64,000 nt of DNA. Origin: Dicaeum eximium. Its lineage: Eukaryota; Chordata; Aves; Passeriformes; Dicaeidae. Positions 50,101-58,760 of the stretch are shown one piece after another (within the stretch, counting starts at the first letter, position 1; each line of letters begins with the position of its first letter). The notes under the pieces are model-generated. The model searched no databases. It had not been told where the DNA came from and saw only the letters and a program-made list of their open reading frames with translations. The stretch covers positions 911,703 through 975,702 of the forward strand of contig VWZP01008283.1 in the NCBI GenBank assembly GCA_013396995.1. The letters are read 5' to 3'. Made by a program: the position numbers and the translations under genes.

Positions 50101-53100
50101 TTTGATATTTCTAAAGAAGGAAAGCAGCCTGGCCCTTGATCTGCCTTACAGTAGTTTCAAAACAGAAGAATGACAAGGAAATGCATTTGCTATGCAGGAG
50201 GCAAGAGATGTTAAGACTTAAGCTTTGGCAAAGGAATGGCTTAGTAAAACTAAGCTGTACATCACAAGTCTAGTAGTTAATTAGACAGCTCATTAGAGGC
50301 CAAGTTTTCTTGGCGTCCTAAATCCATCAGGAGCAGCTGGCTGGCTGCCATGTATACATGGCCTTGTTGTGAAGGGAGATAACTGTCACCATGTCCTGGC
50401 TGGAGCAGGGAGTTTATCTCACCTGAAATGTGTTTTACAGTAGGTTTCAAAACAAGAATAAACTGTTTAGTGAAACCTGGCATTAGGTCAGAGCCCGCTG
50501 ACCAGATCCAAAACATGATGAGAGCACCAACGTGGACACTTTGGTGGGATTTAATGGCAGAAGAACATGTCCTCAGGTCTTTTCAGTTGTCTACCCCTCA
50601 CAGGGCTTGCAATTTGGGATCCTGTGGGCCCCAGAGTGCCACAGTTCCACAGTCTGGAACAGCTGGACACTTGGCTTATTGGGGTTCAGATGTTTCATGT
50701 TTCTCCACCTTTGCCCCTGCGGGAAGCCGAGCCTACAGAGCTTCTCAGATCAGAATGAGAGGAGCCCACAGGATGAGGCTCTGTGCCAGGCCAAGCTGCA
50801 CATCACCTTCTTGCAAAGCACAACTGAACTTTACAGCTCTGCTCATCTGTTCTTCTGGTTCCCTTGCAACAGCTCATCAGCTACAGCCTTTTCCCAGGAA
50901 GAAGGGGATCCAGCTACAAATTCCTTCCAGAGATGAGGCCAACTAGAAGCATATTTGTTAGGAGGGCATTTTATGGTGCAGGCTCCTGCCATGCACACAG
51001 GGAGCTGTGGCTCCTACTGGAGCAGCCCCTGAGCCCAAGGTTTCTCTAGCCCAGGCTTCAGCTTTAGTGCAGTCAGTGGAGGGACCCAATATTTGCTCAT
51101 CCTTCTTCCTTCCCACTGAACAGCCTGTGGTAGATCACAGAAACAGCCTCCTCTCCCTGCTTGAGGAACCCAGACCACCTTGCTCCAAGCGCTGCGCTCC
51201 ACTCAGCGGCTTCAGGGCACGATTCCTCTCGTTCTCACCATATGAATTACTCACTAAACAGTGACAGACCTTTGGTCAGAGGGGTGGAAAGTTTCCTTAA
51301 CACCTGGAACAGCTTACGACCTCCTGGTTAAGGAGCTCTCCTGGGAGGTGGGCCATACAGACCTAAAATCCCTCAAGCAGAGGAAGGAATTAAGCACGAC
51401 TTTCCGACTTCCTGCAGCAGCGTTCCCACCGCAGGCCTGGGCAGGGAGGGTGGGTGAGGTGGTGTCAGGAACACACACATCCACCCTCCCATGGGCTTTT
51501 CTGCAAAGTGGGTGAACTTGCATTGACGTGGAATGGCACTCGTGGTTTAGAAATGTAATCTTCACGTGAGCAGAAAGGATTCTGGGTGAGGAGAGTGACT
51601 GCTCTGTCCTTCCCTGGCCACATTTTGAGACGGTGGCCAAAGCCTGGTTACCTTCTGAGGAAAACCACAATGGTGATACCTGCCATGTCTACCAAAACAA
51701 AACCCAAATGTATTTCCCCAGTAGTTTAGTTTAAAAATTGAGGTAGTTTGCTTTTGGGGTTCTTATGATAAATATGAGCCTGAGGCTTGAGCATTTGAAA
51801 AAAAAAAAAAAACCCACAGCAGAATTATGCAAACTATGGGTTATTTAAAAATACTGAAAAAATGCACATAAAGCATTTGGAATCTGCATGGGGAGGAGAA
51901 GTTTCAGTTATGAAATGGGTGACTGATGACCAAGTAAAAATGTGTGATTTAACCTGCCTAAGCCACAGTTCCTTTGTGGGGAAACTCCACACCATCTCTC
52001 CAGATCAGGGTGACTCGAACTTCTCCTCTGTCAGTTATGCCCCACTTTGTTTTCCCTAGGGATATTATTTAAATGTATTAGATGTGCAACAAAGTTGGTA
52101 AAAACACAATGAAACTGGTAAACACATCACACTACAATTTCTTCAGAGTAATAATAATTAACAGTGAAATCTATTCTATTGACTCGGTACAGTGACTTGT
52201 TTTACTGCTAGGGGATAATAATTGTTGGAAGATGATAACAGAGGAAAAAAAAAAAGAGAGAAGTAGAGCCAAAGAAAGCATGTGCTCCATGCAATGAAAT
52301 TATCATCTACAGAGCTGAGATAATACAAAGCTTGCTGTTAAATTTCAGCAGCACTGCCAGATGGACAGTTAAACTAAATTAAACACACCAGCCCCATATA
52401 ATTACTGTGTAGAAAAAGGCAGGACAGTGGCCTTTGGCTCTAGCATGAACCCTCTGCTCGAGCCAGGCATGATGGTACTATCACAGATGAGGCTAACAAA
52501 CACTTAGGAAAGGATTTTTTTCTTGCTCCTCATGTCTGTATCTACTGTGAGAAACAACTATTTTAATCTTCAGATGATTCAGTACTGGGGGTAAAGGAAG
52601 AGAGCTGGATTTTGTCCAAATGCATTCAATAGTTCACTTGAAATTTAACTAAGGGCCACTAATGAAATAGACTGGATGAATTCTACAGGATAATTGCAGA
52701 GCAGGCTGGACCTCAGAAAAGGAACAGTGTAAATTCAACTGCAGTTTGCAAGTCCCGTCTAATCTCTTTGGTTACTGTGACAAATAATCTGGTGTTAAAA
52801 ATCATAACCCATAAAAATCTGAAGATAATCTGCTTCCAGCTTCTGCAAGCTGTTCACTATAAAAAAGGCTGAAAGAGAATAAACTCTAAATTTGCTGTTG
52901 ACTTCACTGCCACTGAGAACAAGTGATGAAACACTAAATTCTAAATTTGCTGTTGACTTCACTGCAATGGACACCAAGTGATCTAATCTCCAGGGAAAGA
53001 GGGCTTTGCAAGCTCTTCCTCCTCCCCACCACACAGCCACTTCTCTATGGGGTGGAGGACTCACCTGGCCACCAGAACTGCATCCTTGCACCACCACATT

Positions 53101-56100
53101 CCATGGAGGATGCTCTAGGATTCATGTGGCCCAAAGATGTACAGCTGCTGCCAAGGACTCAGCCACAAAGTAGTGCAACAGCAGGGGACCCATGTACCCT
53201 CTAATAACTCAGCTATAATTGACCATATGGTATGGTATGTATGGTAACTGACCATAACTCAACTGTTACGGTCAAACTGCCTTGAGGAAATTCAGAAATA
53301 TCAGAAAATTGTCACGTTTTCTTACTGTCAAGTCAGACCTCTGTCATGCTTCATCCTGCTCCTCATGGGTCGAAATGAGAGATTGTGACCACTGGGAAAA
53401 ACACATATTATCAGATTTAAATAATCACTGTGGAACCCAACTACATCTCTGCAATATTTAGTGACAGATAATTCCTGTGTCCACTTGAGGTTTTCACAAT
53501 GACCAGACATGTAACTCTAGTGCTCCTTATATTTACAGAGTAAAGAGAGGACCCACTGCAGCTAATGGACCCTTGTCATCACTGATAAGCGACACAAAGC
53601 CTAAAACCAGCTTTAAGATGTTGACTGTATCACCCCAAACTGGATTCATGTTCATATTGATTTACTATGGTCTAGGATAATTGCTTTAATGCCCTTATCC
53701 AATTAAATACAGATTATGACCAGAACTAAGTGGCTGTTTTAACTCAGAATCAGTGAATTTCCTTCTACATTTTTTTACATGATAAGTACTTCCTAGTAGG
53801 AGAAGATGATGATGATAACCATAATTTGAACTTATATAATGTGGAACCACTACTAATTTAATAATAAAGGAGAGCTGCCAATGCACTTTCAGTCTATGGA
53901 TGGTTACTAATTTATAATTGAAGAAGTAAAGACAACCAAAGAGGATGAAGCAACACTGCTGAATTCTGTCGTGATTCTTCCTTTACACACTCAAATAAAG
54001 CCCTCTTTTGATATAAAAAAATAACATCCAATCAAATGTCACTCTGGAACAAAGATAATTATTATATTAGGGATTTGGATGGCACCAGCCATGCACAATG
54101 CAGATTCTATCTACACAAAACCAATTCCATAGAGCTGAGGCCACGCATTCAGCTGACAGACGACCTGCAAATATTATTCTGCTGATGGAGAGACACGAAG
54201 CTCAAGGTGGCCTCAGTTAGTAAACAACGATGGAAAATGTACCTCACATGTTTGCCCAATGCCTGAAACCCAAGGCACTTAGAAAGAGACATCTGGATGT
54301 TCAAAAATCAGCATGACGGTATTCAGAGCCCATCAAAACACGCAGCCACGGCTCGGCGTCTTGTAGCTTAGCAACCAACTTCATCCATCCAAAACAGAGT
54401 TGTAAAAGTGGTGCTCTCCTGCCAACTGCTGCCACTCTCATTGAAAAGCTAAACTGGAAAAAATCTCTCCTTTAGTTCAAAGTGGGGCTGTTTTCCCCAG
54501 GAAACATCTCCACTGCTTTTTCATCCTTTAACCCTTTTCGTGTTTACATTCCACGGGGAGCAAATAGATTCATGTTGACATTTGAAGGGTAAGCATATAA
54601 AAATCGTGTGGGCTCACACACACACTCTCTGCAAAGAACATCACGAACACATGTAGCAAGAAACTCCAGTCTGGTTCTTAATTCAGTCAAACGCTGCCAA
54701 ACAATGTCCGTGTGCACACAACAAAGCATTAAAGCAGATTAAGATGTCCCGAACTGTATGGAGCAGCTAATCCCAGAGTTAACGCTGTTAAAATGTAAAC
54801 CAAGAAAACAAAAGCCTGTGCTTTTTTTCTCATGAAGCACCCCTGAGTAGCAGTGCAAGCAACATTTGCACCTTAAGAGTGGAAGGAGACCACAGGAACC
54901 GCGGTGATTTGTTTATTCAATGCACTACTTATATCCCAGAGAGGTAATTCTATGCATTGCTCATGAGTCTTTGAAAGTGGATTACTGATTAGCAGCACCC
55001 TCTTATTCTGGCAGGAGGGTGTCCATGCAAAGAACTACAGCTAACCACCTGTAAAGCAACTGCACTTTAAAGTCGCATCCTATTAACTTAATAATTAAGG
55101 TTCACAGTGGCCACCCTAAGCGTTTCAGAATTGTCATATAGCCCAGGGAAATAAGTGGGAATACCGGCAGAGAGAAACACTTTTCAGAGAGAAGGGATGG
55201 ATCCTGGTCCAGGCTTACTAAGCCATTAGAAAAGATGTTAATAGCAAACCCAAAAACATTCTGACCCAGACTAGGTAGTCTGCTTTCATTCAGGCTATAG
55301 TGATAAAAAATGAAAGCTTGTAAATTGCACTGATGGGCTTTAAACTGCTAAAGAGAGCTCCTGTTGTACAAGTGATGCCTGACACAGAACCTAATGTTTC
55401 AACTATTTACAGCTATAAAAGCAAGCCTGGCGCTTTTTTTCCCCCTTCTGGAGCAACTCCTTCCACAAACCATCCAAAGCATCCTTTTTGGCAGGCTCCT
55501 ACGACGTAGCAAAGCCGGAGAACTCAAACGAACGGAAAGTCATGCAGTTATTTTTTTCGTACTTGGGGAAAGGGAAAAAAAGAAAACACCAAACCCAAAC
55601 CGCTGAAGGGATACTCTTACAGAACTCCATTGCATAAACTCGGCCACATGTCTGCCAGAGCAATGTCCCTTAACGACCTCTGGCAATGTAATTAATCAAC
55701 AACCCGGCGGGGAGCGACAAGGCACGGCTCTGCACGGGCACCAGCAGCAGATGCAGCCCACAGCCGACCGGGGCACACACCTGGGGGACAGGGCAGGGAC
55801 AGCAGCCCCTCGCCACCAGCCCGCTCGGATTTACCTGTTTACCTGCGCTCTGCACTCACGTCCTACACTCGAGCCGCAAGTGCTGCTGGCTTCCAGCGCG
55901 GTGGAGCTATCCCTGCTGGAAACAGCGTCCCAGTGTGCTCCACAAGCGAGACGTCTGTGCTCTGAAGGTGCTCTCTACCACTTTCCCTAGCAGCTTTGTC
56001 TGGGGACTCATTGGGCTAGGAAGTGCTATCAGCCCTTCCCGACTGGAGCACCTCTGCAGAGCGAGAGGGGCCGGGTGTTAAACATCTCACAGGGACAGAC

Positions 56101-57147
56101 AGTCACGTCTCAAGCAGAGGGACCTTAGGCTGAGTCCCAGATCACAGTTCCCACCTCTCCACCGGGCTGGGGACCCAGCGCTGCCCTGGTGAACCCACAG
56201 CGGGGGTGCCAGCACAGAGTAGGGAAATGACACACAAATGCCAACCGCTCCGCCATCCCCGGCTGTTCGTGGTGCCGCTCCCTGAGATGCTGCACCGAGC
56301 CGGATCCATGAGCGGGGAGGCGACCACAGGGCAAAGCCGAGCAGGGTGGCCGGAGGTCCAGCAGCCCGGCCACCCCACGCTCGAGGGACACCTCGTCGCC
56401 CTCAGGGCCACGCCTGCGGCCAGGGCCATGCCTACCTCGCGGGTGAACAGGATGGCGGCATCGTAGTGCTCCTCGTGGTCATCGTCGAGTTGGTTGTGCT
56501 GGTGCTGCCACTTGCAGAAGTTCTTGAGCGTGGTGGCGGCGTTCCTGTTGACCTCCAGCCCCTTCTCCTTGTCGCCCAGCGCCACCACCTTCACCACGGC
56601 CAGCCGCACGTGGTTCTCCAGGCTGGCGTGCGCGTAGAGCCGGGAGGCGATGGAGGCCAGGGTGAGCAGGTAGTGCTGCAGCCCCTTCCCGTACTTGCGC
56701 ACCATGGAGGCGTCGGCCACCAGCAGCAGCTCCACCTGCCGGGCCCGGGACACGGAGCGCCGCCGCCGCCGCCGCCGCCGCCCGTCCCCGCCCGCCGGCC
56801 TGGCGGGGTCCCGGGTCTCGCAGCTGGTGCGGGCCGGCACCGTCTCGAAGCTGAAGCGCTCCCTGCGGAAGACGTGAGGGGCGCGGGCCGGGCCCTCGCC
56901 GTAGATCCGCGCTCCGGCCTCTCCCCGCGGGGCGCGGCGCGCCGGGCGCACGGTGTAGCGGGAGCGGCCCACGGCGAAGAAGCCGTCGAGGCCGCCGCAG
57001 AGGTTGAAGACGGCGAGCGAGCGCGGGCTGCCGTCCACCGTGCCGCGGTAGTGGCAGCGCGGCCCGTCGCGCTCCAGGTCGAGCAGGAAGCGCTGTCCCC
57101 CGGCGTAGAGCACGTAGCCCGCCCTGCCGCCCCCCGCGTAGGTCGGG
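24491..57147 (-). CDS. ADAMTS5: ADAMTS5 (aggrecanase-2), eight-exon gene, 5' end lost in assembly gap
   Basis: Secreted zinc metalloprotease that cleaves aggrecan, versican and related proteoglycans in the extracellular matrix; family knowledge assigns it to cartilage turnover and to inhibition by TIMP-3. The coding join on the minus strand is 57147-56436, 46802-46670, 35448-35281, 31488-31205, 30032-29849, 29415-29240, 28575-28400, 25058-24491. Every intron is GT-AG and the phases (0,1,1,0,1,0,2) close perfectly, giving 799 visible residues and a TAA stop. Domain order is prodomain (1-130), metalloprotease (131 to about 338), disintegrin-like (339-432), TSP1 (about 436-493), Cys-rich (495 to about 610), spacer (612 to about 745) and a second TSP1 ending in CLLKKC. 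A single C-terminal TSP1 after the spacer and the near-identity I recall to mammalian ADAMTS5 separate it from ADAMTS1, ADAMTS4 and ADAMTS8. Human ADAMTS5 is 930 residues, so about 100-130 residues are missing at the N terminus, inside the N run. No internal stop or frameshift is seen. Confidence 0.97.
25059..28399 (-). other. ADAMTS5: ADAMTS5 intron 7
   Basis: GT-AG intron of 3.3 kb, phase 2. The only recognisable element is a CR1-type fragment close to its 3' end (about 25115-25175). Otherwise it is AT-rich DNA with no supported gene. It contains a small tandem duplication near 27715-27735. Confidence 0.9.
25115..25175 (-). mobile_element. Short CR1 3'-end fragment near the exon 8 acceptor
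   Basis: ACAGAATCACAGGATCAACC, then a GG-containing link, then ACAGACCTTTGAGTCCAACC is the reverse complement of the CR1 3' terminal region, which is common in birds. It lies within about 60 bases of the intron 7 splice acceptor, upstream of exon 8 in transcript orientation. Confidence 0.75.
28400..28575 (-). CDS. ADAMTS5: ADAMTS5 exon 7: cysteine-rich domain, second part
   Basis: 176 nt, phase 0 in and phase 2 out, acceptor tgcccag and donor gtactg. It encodes VTDGTECRPYSNSVCVRGKC and then KCGVCGGDNSSC, ending at TFTKK plus two bases of a Ser codon completed in exon 8 (visible residues 553-611). DKCGVCGGDNSSC is the hallmark end of the ADAMTS Cys-rich domain, and NSS is a potential N-glycosylation site. 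Confidence 0.97.
28576..29239 (-). other. ADAMTS5: ADAMTS5 intron 6
   Basis: 664-base GT-AG intron, phase 0, between the two Cys-rich exons. I see no repeat or gene inside it. Confidence 0.92.
29240..29415 (-). CDS. ADAMTS5: ADAMTS5 exon 6: cysteine-rich domain, first part
   Basis: 176 nt, phase 1 in and phase 0 out, acceptor ttccacag and donor gtagtg. It encodes KSFRQEQCEARNGYQ, FVEWVPKYAGVLPGDVCKLTC and GYYVVFSQK (visible residues 495-552). The codon split across the exon 5/6 junction reads GCT (Ala); I recall Gly at this place in the human protein. Otherwise this is the standard ADAMTS Cys-rich module. Confidence 0.96.
29416..29848 (-). other. ADAMTS5: ADAMTS5 intron 5
   Basis: 433-base GT-AG intron, phase 1, the shortest of the gene. 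Nothing recognisable inside. Confidence 0.92.
29849..30032 (-). CDS. ADAMTS5: ADAMTS5 exon 5: first thrombospondin type-1 repeat
   Basis: 184 nt, phase 0 in and phase 1 out, acceptor ttttcag and donor gtgagt. It encodes ASSHGNWGSWGPWGQCSRTC through CPAN (visible residues 433-493). The W-x-x-W-G-x-W-G arrangement followed by CSRTCGGG is the TSP1 signature, with predicted C-mannosylation and O-fucosylation sites typical of the module. In ADAMTS proteases this repeat helps bind glycosaminoglycan-rich substrates. Confidence 0.97.
30033..31204 (-). other. ADAMTS5: ADAMTS5 intron 4
   Basis: 1.17-kb GT-AG intron, phase 0, between the disintegrin-like and TSP1 exons. No repeat or gene recognised. 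Confidence 0.92.
31205..31488 (-). CDS. ADAMTS5: ADAMTS5 exon 4: disintegrin-like domain
   Basis: 284 nt, phase 1 in and phase 0 out, acceptor cttgtag and donor gtaagt. It encodes NCLLDQPRKHIVGPEELPG through CVDKTKKKYYS (visible residues 339-432). The eight-cysteine pattern, including the segments VCPGMDVCSRLWC and GTPCGKGRICLQGKC, is that of the ADAMTS disintegrin-like module, which packs against the catalytic domain and contributes to aggrecan recognition. The exon is locally CpG-rich compared with the surrounding introns. Confidence 0.97.
31489..35280 (-). other. ADAMTS5: ADAMTS5 intron 3
   Basis: 3.8-kb GT-AG intron, phase 1. It contains a 30-bp near-perfect palindrome at 32885-32914, a poly-T tract near 33612-33634 and a weak MIR-like stretch near 34125-34190. 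No gene is supported. Confidence 0.92.
35281..35448 (-). CDS. ADAMTS5: ADAMTS5 exon 3: rest of zinc site and Met-turn
   Basis: 168 nt, phase 1 to phase 1, acceptor ctccacag and donor gtatgt. It encodes HLLGLSHDDSKFCEE and continues to TITEFFDDGH (visible residues 283-337). It completes the HExxHxxGxxHD zinc-binding consensus (279-290) and holds the Met-turn methionine (about residue 308, KRLMSS). All three zinc-ligand histidines are intact, so the encoded enzyme should be catalytically competent. Confidence 0.97.
38801..38940 (-). mobile_element. CR1 LINE fragment, antisense, intron 2
   Basis: Begins CAGAATCACAGAATATCCTG and continues through GGAAGGAATCCACAAGGATC to GAGCGTTGTCCAAACCCTTC, which is the reverse complement of the avian CR1 3' region. 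5'-truncated and inactive. Confidence 0.85.
39345..39455 (-). repeat. Probable MIR SINE remnant, intron 2
   Basis: AAGGTCAAGAGATTTGCCCC followed by AGGTTCCC and, further on, GTCAGTGGC and GATCAGGGTTCAGG aligns in order with the reverse complement of the MIR core (GAGGTTAAGTAACTTGCCC, AAGGTCACAC, AGTGGC, GGATTTGAACCCAGG). Confidence 0.5.
40541..40632 (-). mobile_element. CR1 LINE 3'-end fragment, antisense, intron 2
   Basis: Reads CATAAAATCAGAGATCAC, then GGTTGGTTGGAAAAGACC, then a stretch ending CCACTAAACCATGG, a diverged form of the CR1 3' terminus in reverse orientation. Confidence 0.8.
41070..41096. repeat. Poly-T homopolymer, intron 2
   Basis: 27 consecutive T bases on the plus strand (poly-A in the transcript sense). 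Length is likely polymorphic or unreliable in the assembly. Confidence 0.95.
41840..42010 (+). mobile_element. CR1 LINE 3'-end fragment, sense, intron 2
   Basis: Contains GGCACAGAAAAGTTGTGGCT, CATCCCTGGAAGTGTCCAAG, GTGTCCCTGCCCATGGCAGG and CCTTCCAACCCAAACC ending CATGATTTTCT. This is the conserved terminal 170 bases of an avian CR1 copy. Confidence 0.9.
42160..42420 (-). mobile_element. CR1 LINE fragment, antisense, intron 2
   Basis: The segment around CTGCTGCAATTTCAGGCCAT, TACCCCTTGTGCTGTCCCAG and TTTGAAGGCTGCTTTTATCC corresponds in order to the reverse complement of the CR1 3' ORF region. The left boundary is vague because the copy is old. It starts 150 bases after a sense CR1 copy, so the two are separate insertions or a rearranged pair. 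Confidence 0.7.
46670..46802 (-). CDS. ADAMTS5: ADAMTS5 exon 2: catalytic domain up to the zinc motif
   Basis: 133 nt, phase 0 in and phase 1 out, acceptor ctgttag and donor gtatgc. It encodes DLCGHHSCDTLGMADVG through VAHEI plus the first base of a Gly codon (visible residues 238-282). It carries the first zinc-binding His (residue 279) and the catalytic Glu (280) of HEIGH. The second zinc His is in exon 3. The residues match the ADAMTS1/4/5/8 branch of the family. Confidence 0.97.
48090..48365 (+). mobile_element. CR1 LINE 3'-end fragment, sense, intron 1
   Basis: Contains TTGGACATTAAGAAGAATTT, GGGCTGCCCAGTGAGGTGGT, CATCCCTGGAGGTGTTTAAG, GGCACTCAGTGCCATGGTCT and ends CCTGTGATTCTGTGAT, the classic avian CR1 tail with its octamer-type terminal repeat. 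It carries an internal 19-bp tandem duplication at about 48161-48198. Confidence 0.92.
52886..52986. repeat. 55-bp tandem duplication, intron 1
   Basis: CTAAATTTGCTGTTGACTTC with its following ACTGC occurs at 52886 and again at 52941. The second copy is partial and diverged (AAGTGAT block shared). It looks like a local slippage duplication rather than a transposon. Confidence 0.9.
56436..57147 (-). CDS. ADAMTS5: ADAMTS5 exon 1 (partial): prodomain, furin site, start of protease domain
   Basis: The minus-strand frame encodes the prodomain block GGLDGFFAVGRSRYT, a cysteine-switch-like TSCET (Cys at visible residue 109), eight consecutive arginines (residues 123-130) followed by SVSRARQVELLLVADAS, and the N-terminal half of the catalytic domain down to AAILFTRE. 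The poly-Arg tract is the proprotein-convertase (furin) site that releases the mature enzyme. The exon ends GAG then gtaggc donor, in phase 0. Its upstream end is the edge of the assembly gap at 57148, so the start codon and signal peptide are not visible. The exon is very GC-rich, continuous with the promoter CpG island. Compared with the human protein as I remember it, two stretches of the prodomain are shorter here. Confidence 0.95.
56757..56780 (-). repeat. CGG trinucleotide tract coding poly-arginine at the furin site
   Basis: Seven CGG codons and one CGC codon on the minus strand encode eight arginines directly before SVSRAR. This is a coding microsatellite placed on the processing site of the protease. 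Confidence 0.95.
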
Positions 57148-57985
57148 NNNNNNNNNNNNNNNNNNNNNNNNNNNNNNNNNNNNNNNNNNNNNNNNNNNNN
57201 NNNNNNNNNNNNNNNNNNNNNNNNNNNNNNNNNNNNNNNNNNNNNNNNNNNNNNNNNNNNNNNNNNNNNNNNNNNNNNNNNNNNNNNNNNNNNNNNNNNN
57301 NNNNNNNNNNNNNNNNNNNNNNNNNNNNNNNNNNNNNNNNNNNNNNNNNNNNNNNNNNNNNNNNNNNNNNNNNNNNNNNNNNNNNNNNNNNNNNNNNNNN
57401 NNNNNNNNNNNNNNNNNNNNNNNNNNNNNNNNNNNNNNNNNNNNNNNNNNNNNNNNNNNNNNNNNNNNNNNNNNNNNNNNNNNNNNNNNNNNNNNNNNNN
57501 NNNNNNNNNNNNNNNNNNNNNNNNNNNNNNNNNNNNNNNNNNNNNNNNNNNNNNNNNNNNNNNNNNNNNNNNNNNNNNNNNNNNNNNNNNNNNNNNNNNN
57601 NNNNNNNNNNNNNNNNNNNNNNNNNNNNNNNNNNNNNNNNNNNNNNNNNNNNNNNNNNNNNNNNNNNNNNNNNNNNNNNNNNNNNNNNNNNNNNNNNNNN
57701 NNNNNNNNNNNNNNNNNNNNNNNNNNNNNNNNNNNNNNNNNNNNNNNNNNNNNNNNNNNNNNNNNNNNNNNNNNNNNNNNNNNNNNNNNNNNNNNNNNNN
57801 NNNNNNNNNNNNNNNNNNNNNNNNNNNNNNNNNNNNNNNNNNNNNNNNNNNNNNNNNNNNNNNNNNNNNNNNNNNNNNNNNNNNNNNNNNNNNNNNNNNN
57901 NNNNNNNNNNNNNNNNNNNNNNNNNNNNNNNNNNNNNNNNNNNNNNNNNNNNNNNNNNNNNNNNNNNNNNNNNNNNNNNNNNNNN
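57148..57985. other. Assembly gap inside ADAMTS5 exon 1
   Basis: A run of 838 N bases. It removes the ADAMTS5 start codon, signal peptide, N-terminal prodomain and part of the 5' UTR. Long ORFs drawn across it on either strand are artefacts of unknown bases. Both flanks explain the failure: extreme GC on the exon side and a poly-A run on the other. Confidence 0.99.
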
Positions 57986-58055
57986 AAAAAAAAAAAAGCC
58001 CAAGAAGCTGAAAACGTCCTGGATTTCTGTAAAAGCCCCCTCCCTGTATCTTTCC

Positions 58056-58074
58056 TGTTGTTGTTGTTGTTGTT
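58056..58074. repeat. (TTG)n microsatellite, (CAA)n in the ADAMTS5 sense
   Basis: Six contiguous TGT-type triplets just upstream of the gap; in the gene's orientation this is a CAA repeat, probably in the 5' leader. Confidence 0.9.
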
Positions 58075-58146
58075 ATCCCCAGTCTGTCGATGTGAACAAG
58101 AGGAGAAGGGAGAGAAATGTGAAGATGAGAGGAGGTGGAACAATGA

Positions 58147-58152
58147 ATTTAT
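58147..58152 (-). promoter_or_regulatory. ADAMTS5: Possible TATA box of ADAMTS5
   Basis: On the minus strand the sequence reads CTATAAATTC here. If functional, transcription would begin near 58115-58122, leaving about 130 bases of leader before the gap. It is a single short motif in AT-containing DNA, so this is a suggestion only. Confidence 0.25.
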
Positions 58153-58295
58153 AGCGGAATGCCATCCTGCAATGGCAATTTCAACAATTCGTCACTGCAG
58201 GCTGCCTCTTAAAGGGAGAGCTTCAAAACCACCACTCCCACACTTCCTTCTCATTTAATCAGACAGAAGGAGAAACTTGAGGGGAGGCGGAAAGG

Positions 58296-58340
58296 GGGAG
58301 GGGGNAGGAGGAGGAGGAGGAAGAGGAGGAGGAGAGGTCT
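58296..58340. repeat. GGA-rich purine tract with an unresolved base
   Basis: Purine-only stretch of GGGGAGG and GGA units on the plus strand, with a single N at 58305. Such polypurine tracts near promoters can form triplex or G-rich structures, and they sequence poorly. Confidence 0.85.
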
Positions 58341-58760
58341 GTGCCTGGCTCCGGAGCCAGCCAGGGAGCTCTGCCGGGCTGGTGGAGCCCCCGGTCCCGC
58401 CGTGTCCCCGCTCGGCCCCGGGCAGCGCCCAACTCCCCGCCTTTGTCCCAGGCTGTCACCGAGTGCCGCGAGCTGTCACCCGCCTGGGCCGATGCCATCG
58501 CCGAGCCCCGGCAGCGGAGGGGAGCAGGGCTGCTTGCCCTGACCTTCGGGGTGACTTGGGAGCCTTGGAGCATCCCCCCGCGGTCGCACAGAGCCCCGAG
58601 CCCGTCCCCTGGGCTGCCACCCCTCCTGGGGCTCCAGCGGGGACACCGCCGAGGGCAGGTGGCTGCGGTCGCCTTTGGCCCTTAGCATTGCGGTGACTGA
58701 GCGGAGGTGGCCAAGAGCTCGTTCCCTGCCGGGGCCGTGGGCTGGAAGGGCTCGGGAAGG

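Larger units (their letters stand above)
46803..56435 (-). other. ADAMTS5: ADAMTS5 intron 1
   Basis: 9.6-kb GT-AG intron, phase 0. It contains one CR1 element (about 48090-48365), a 55-bp tandem duplication (52886-52986) and homopolymer runs. The part next to exon 1 (about 55,600-56,435) becomes GC-richer and merges with the exon 1 CpG-rich zone. First introns of developmental genes often hold enhancers, but none can be identified from sequence alone. Confidence 0.9.
57986..58760 (-). promoter_or_regulatory. ADAMTS5: ADAMTS5 5' UTR and promoter region with CpG-rich segment
   Basis: Immediately upstream of the gapped first exon. Bases 57986-58260 are pyrimidine-rich on the minus strand and include a (CAA)n tract at 58056-58074. 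A TATAAA-like hexamer on the minus strand lies at 58147-58152. Bases 58296-58340 are a GGA-rich purine tract on the plus strand, and about 58330-58760 is GC- and CpG-rich. The position and composition suit a vertebrate promoter; the exact transcription start is not determined. Confidence 0.55.

Noticed and set aside
24491..57147. Possibility that the gene is ADAMTS1, 4, 8 or 15 instead of ADAMTS5
   Set aside because: ADAMTS1 has more TSP1 repeats after the spacer and ADAMTS4 has none; the conserved blocks HEIGHLLGLSHDD, YDAAILFTREDLCGHHSCD and CLLKKC are those of ADAMTS5.
56346..58154. Very long open reading frames (470-602 codons) spanning the N run on both strands
   Set aside because: Most of their length is unknown bases translated as X. 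Only the minus-strand frame matching ADAMTS5 exon 1 up to 57147 is real.
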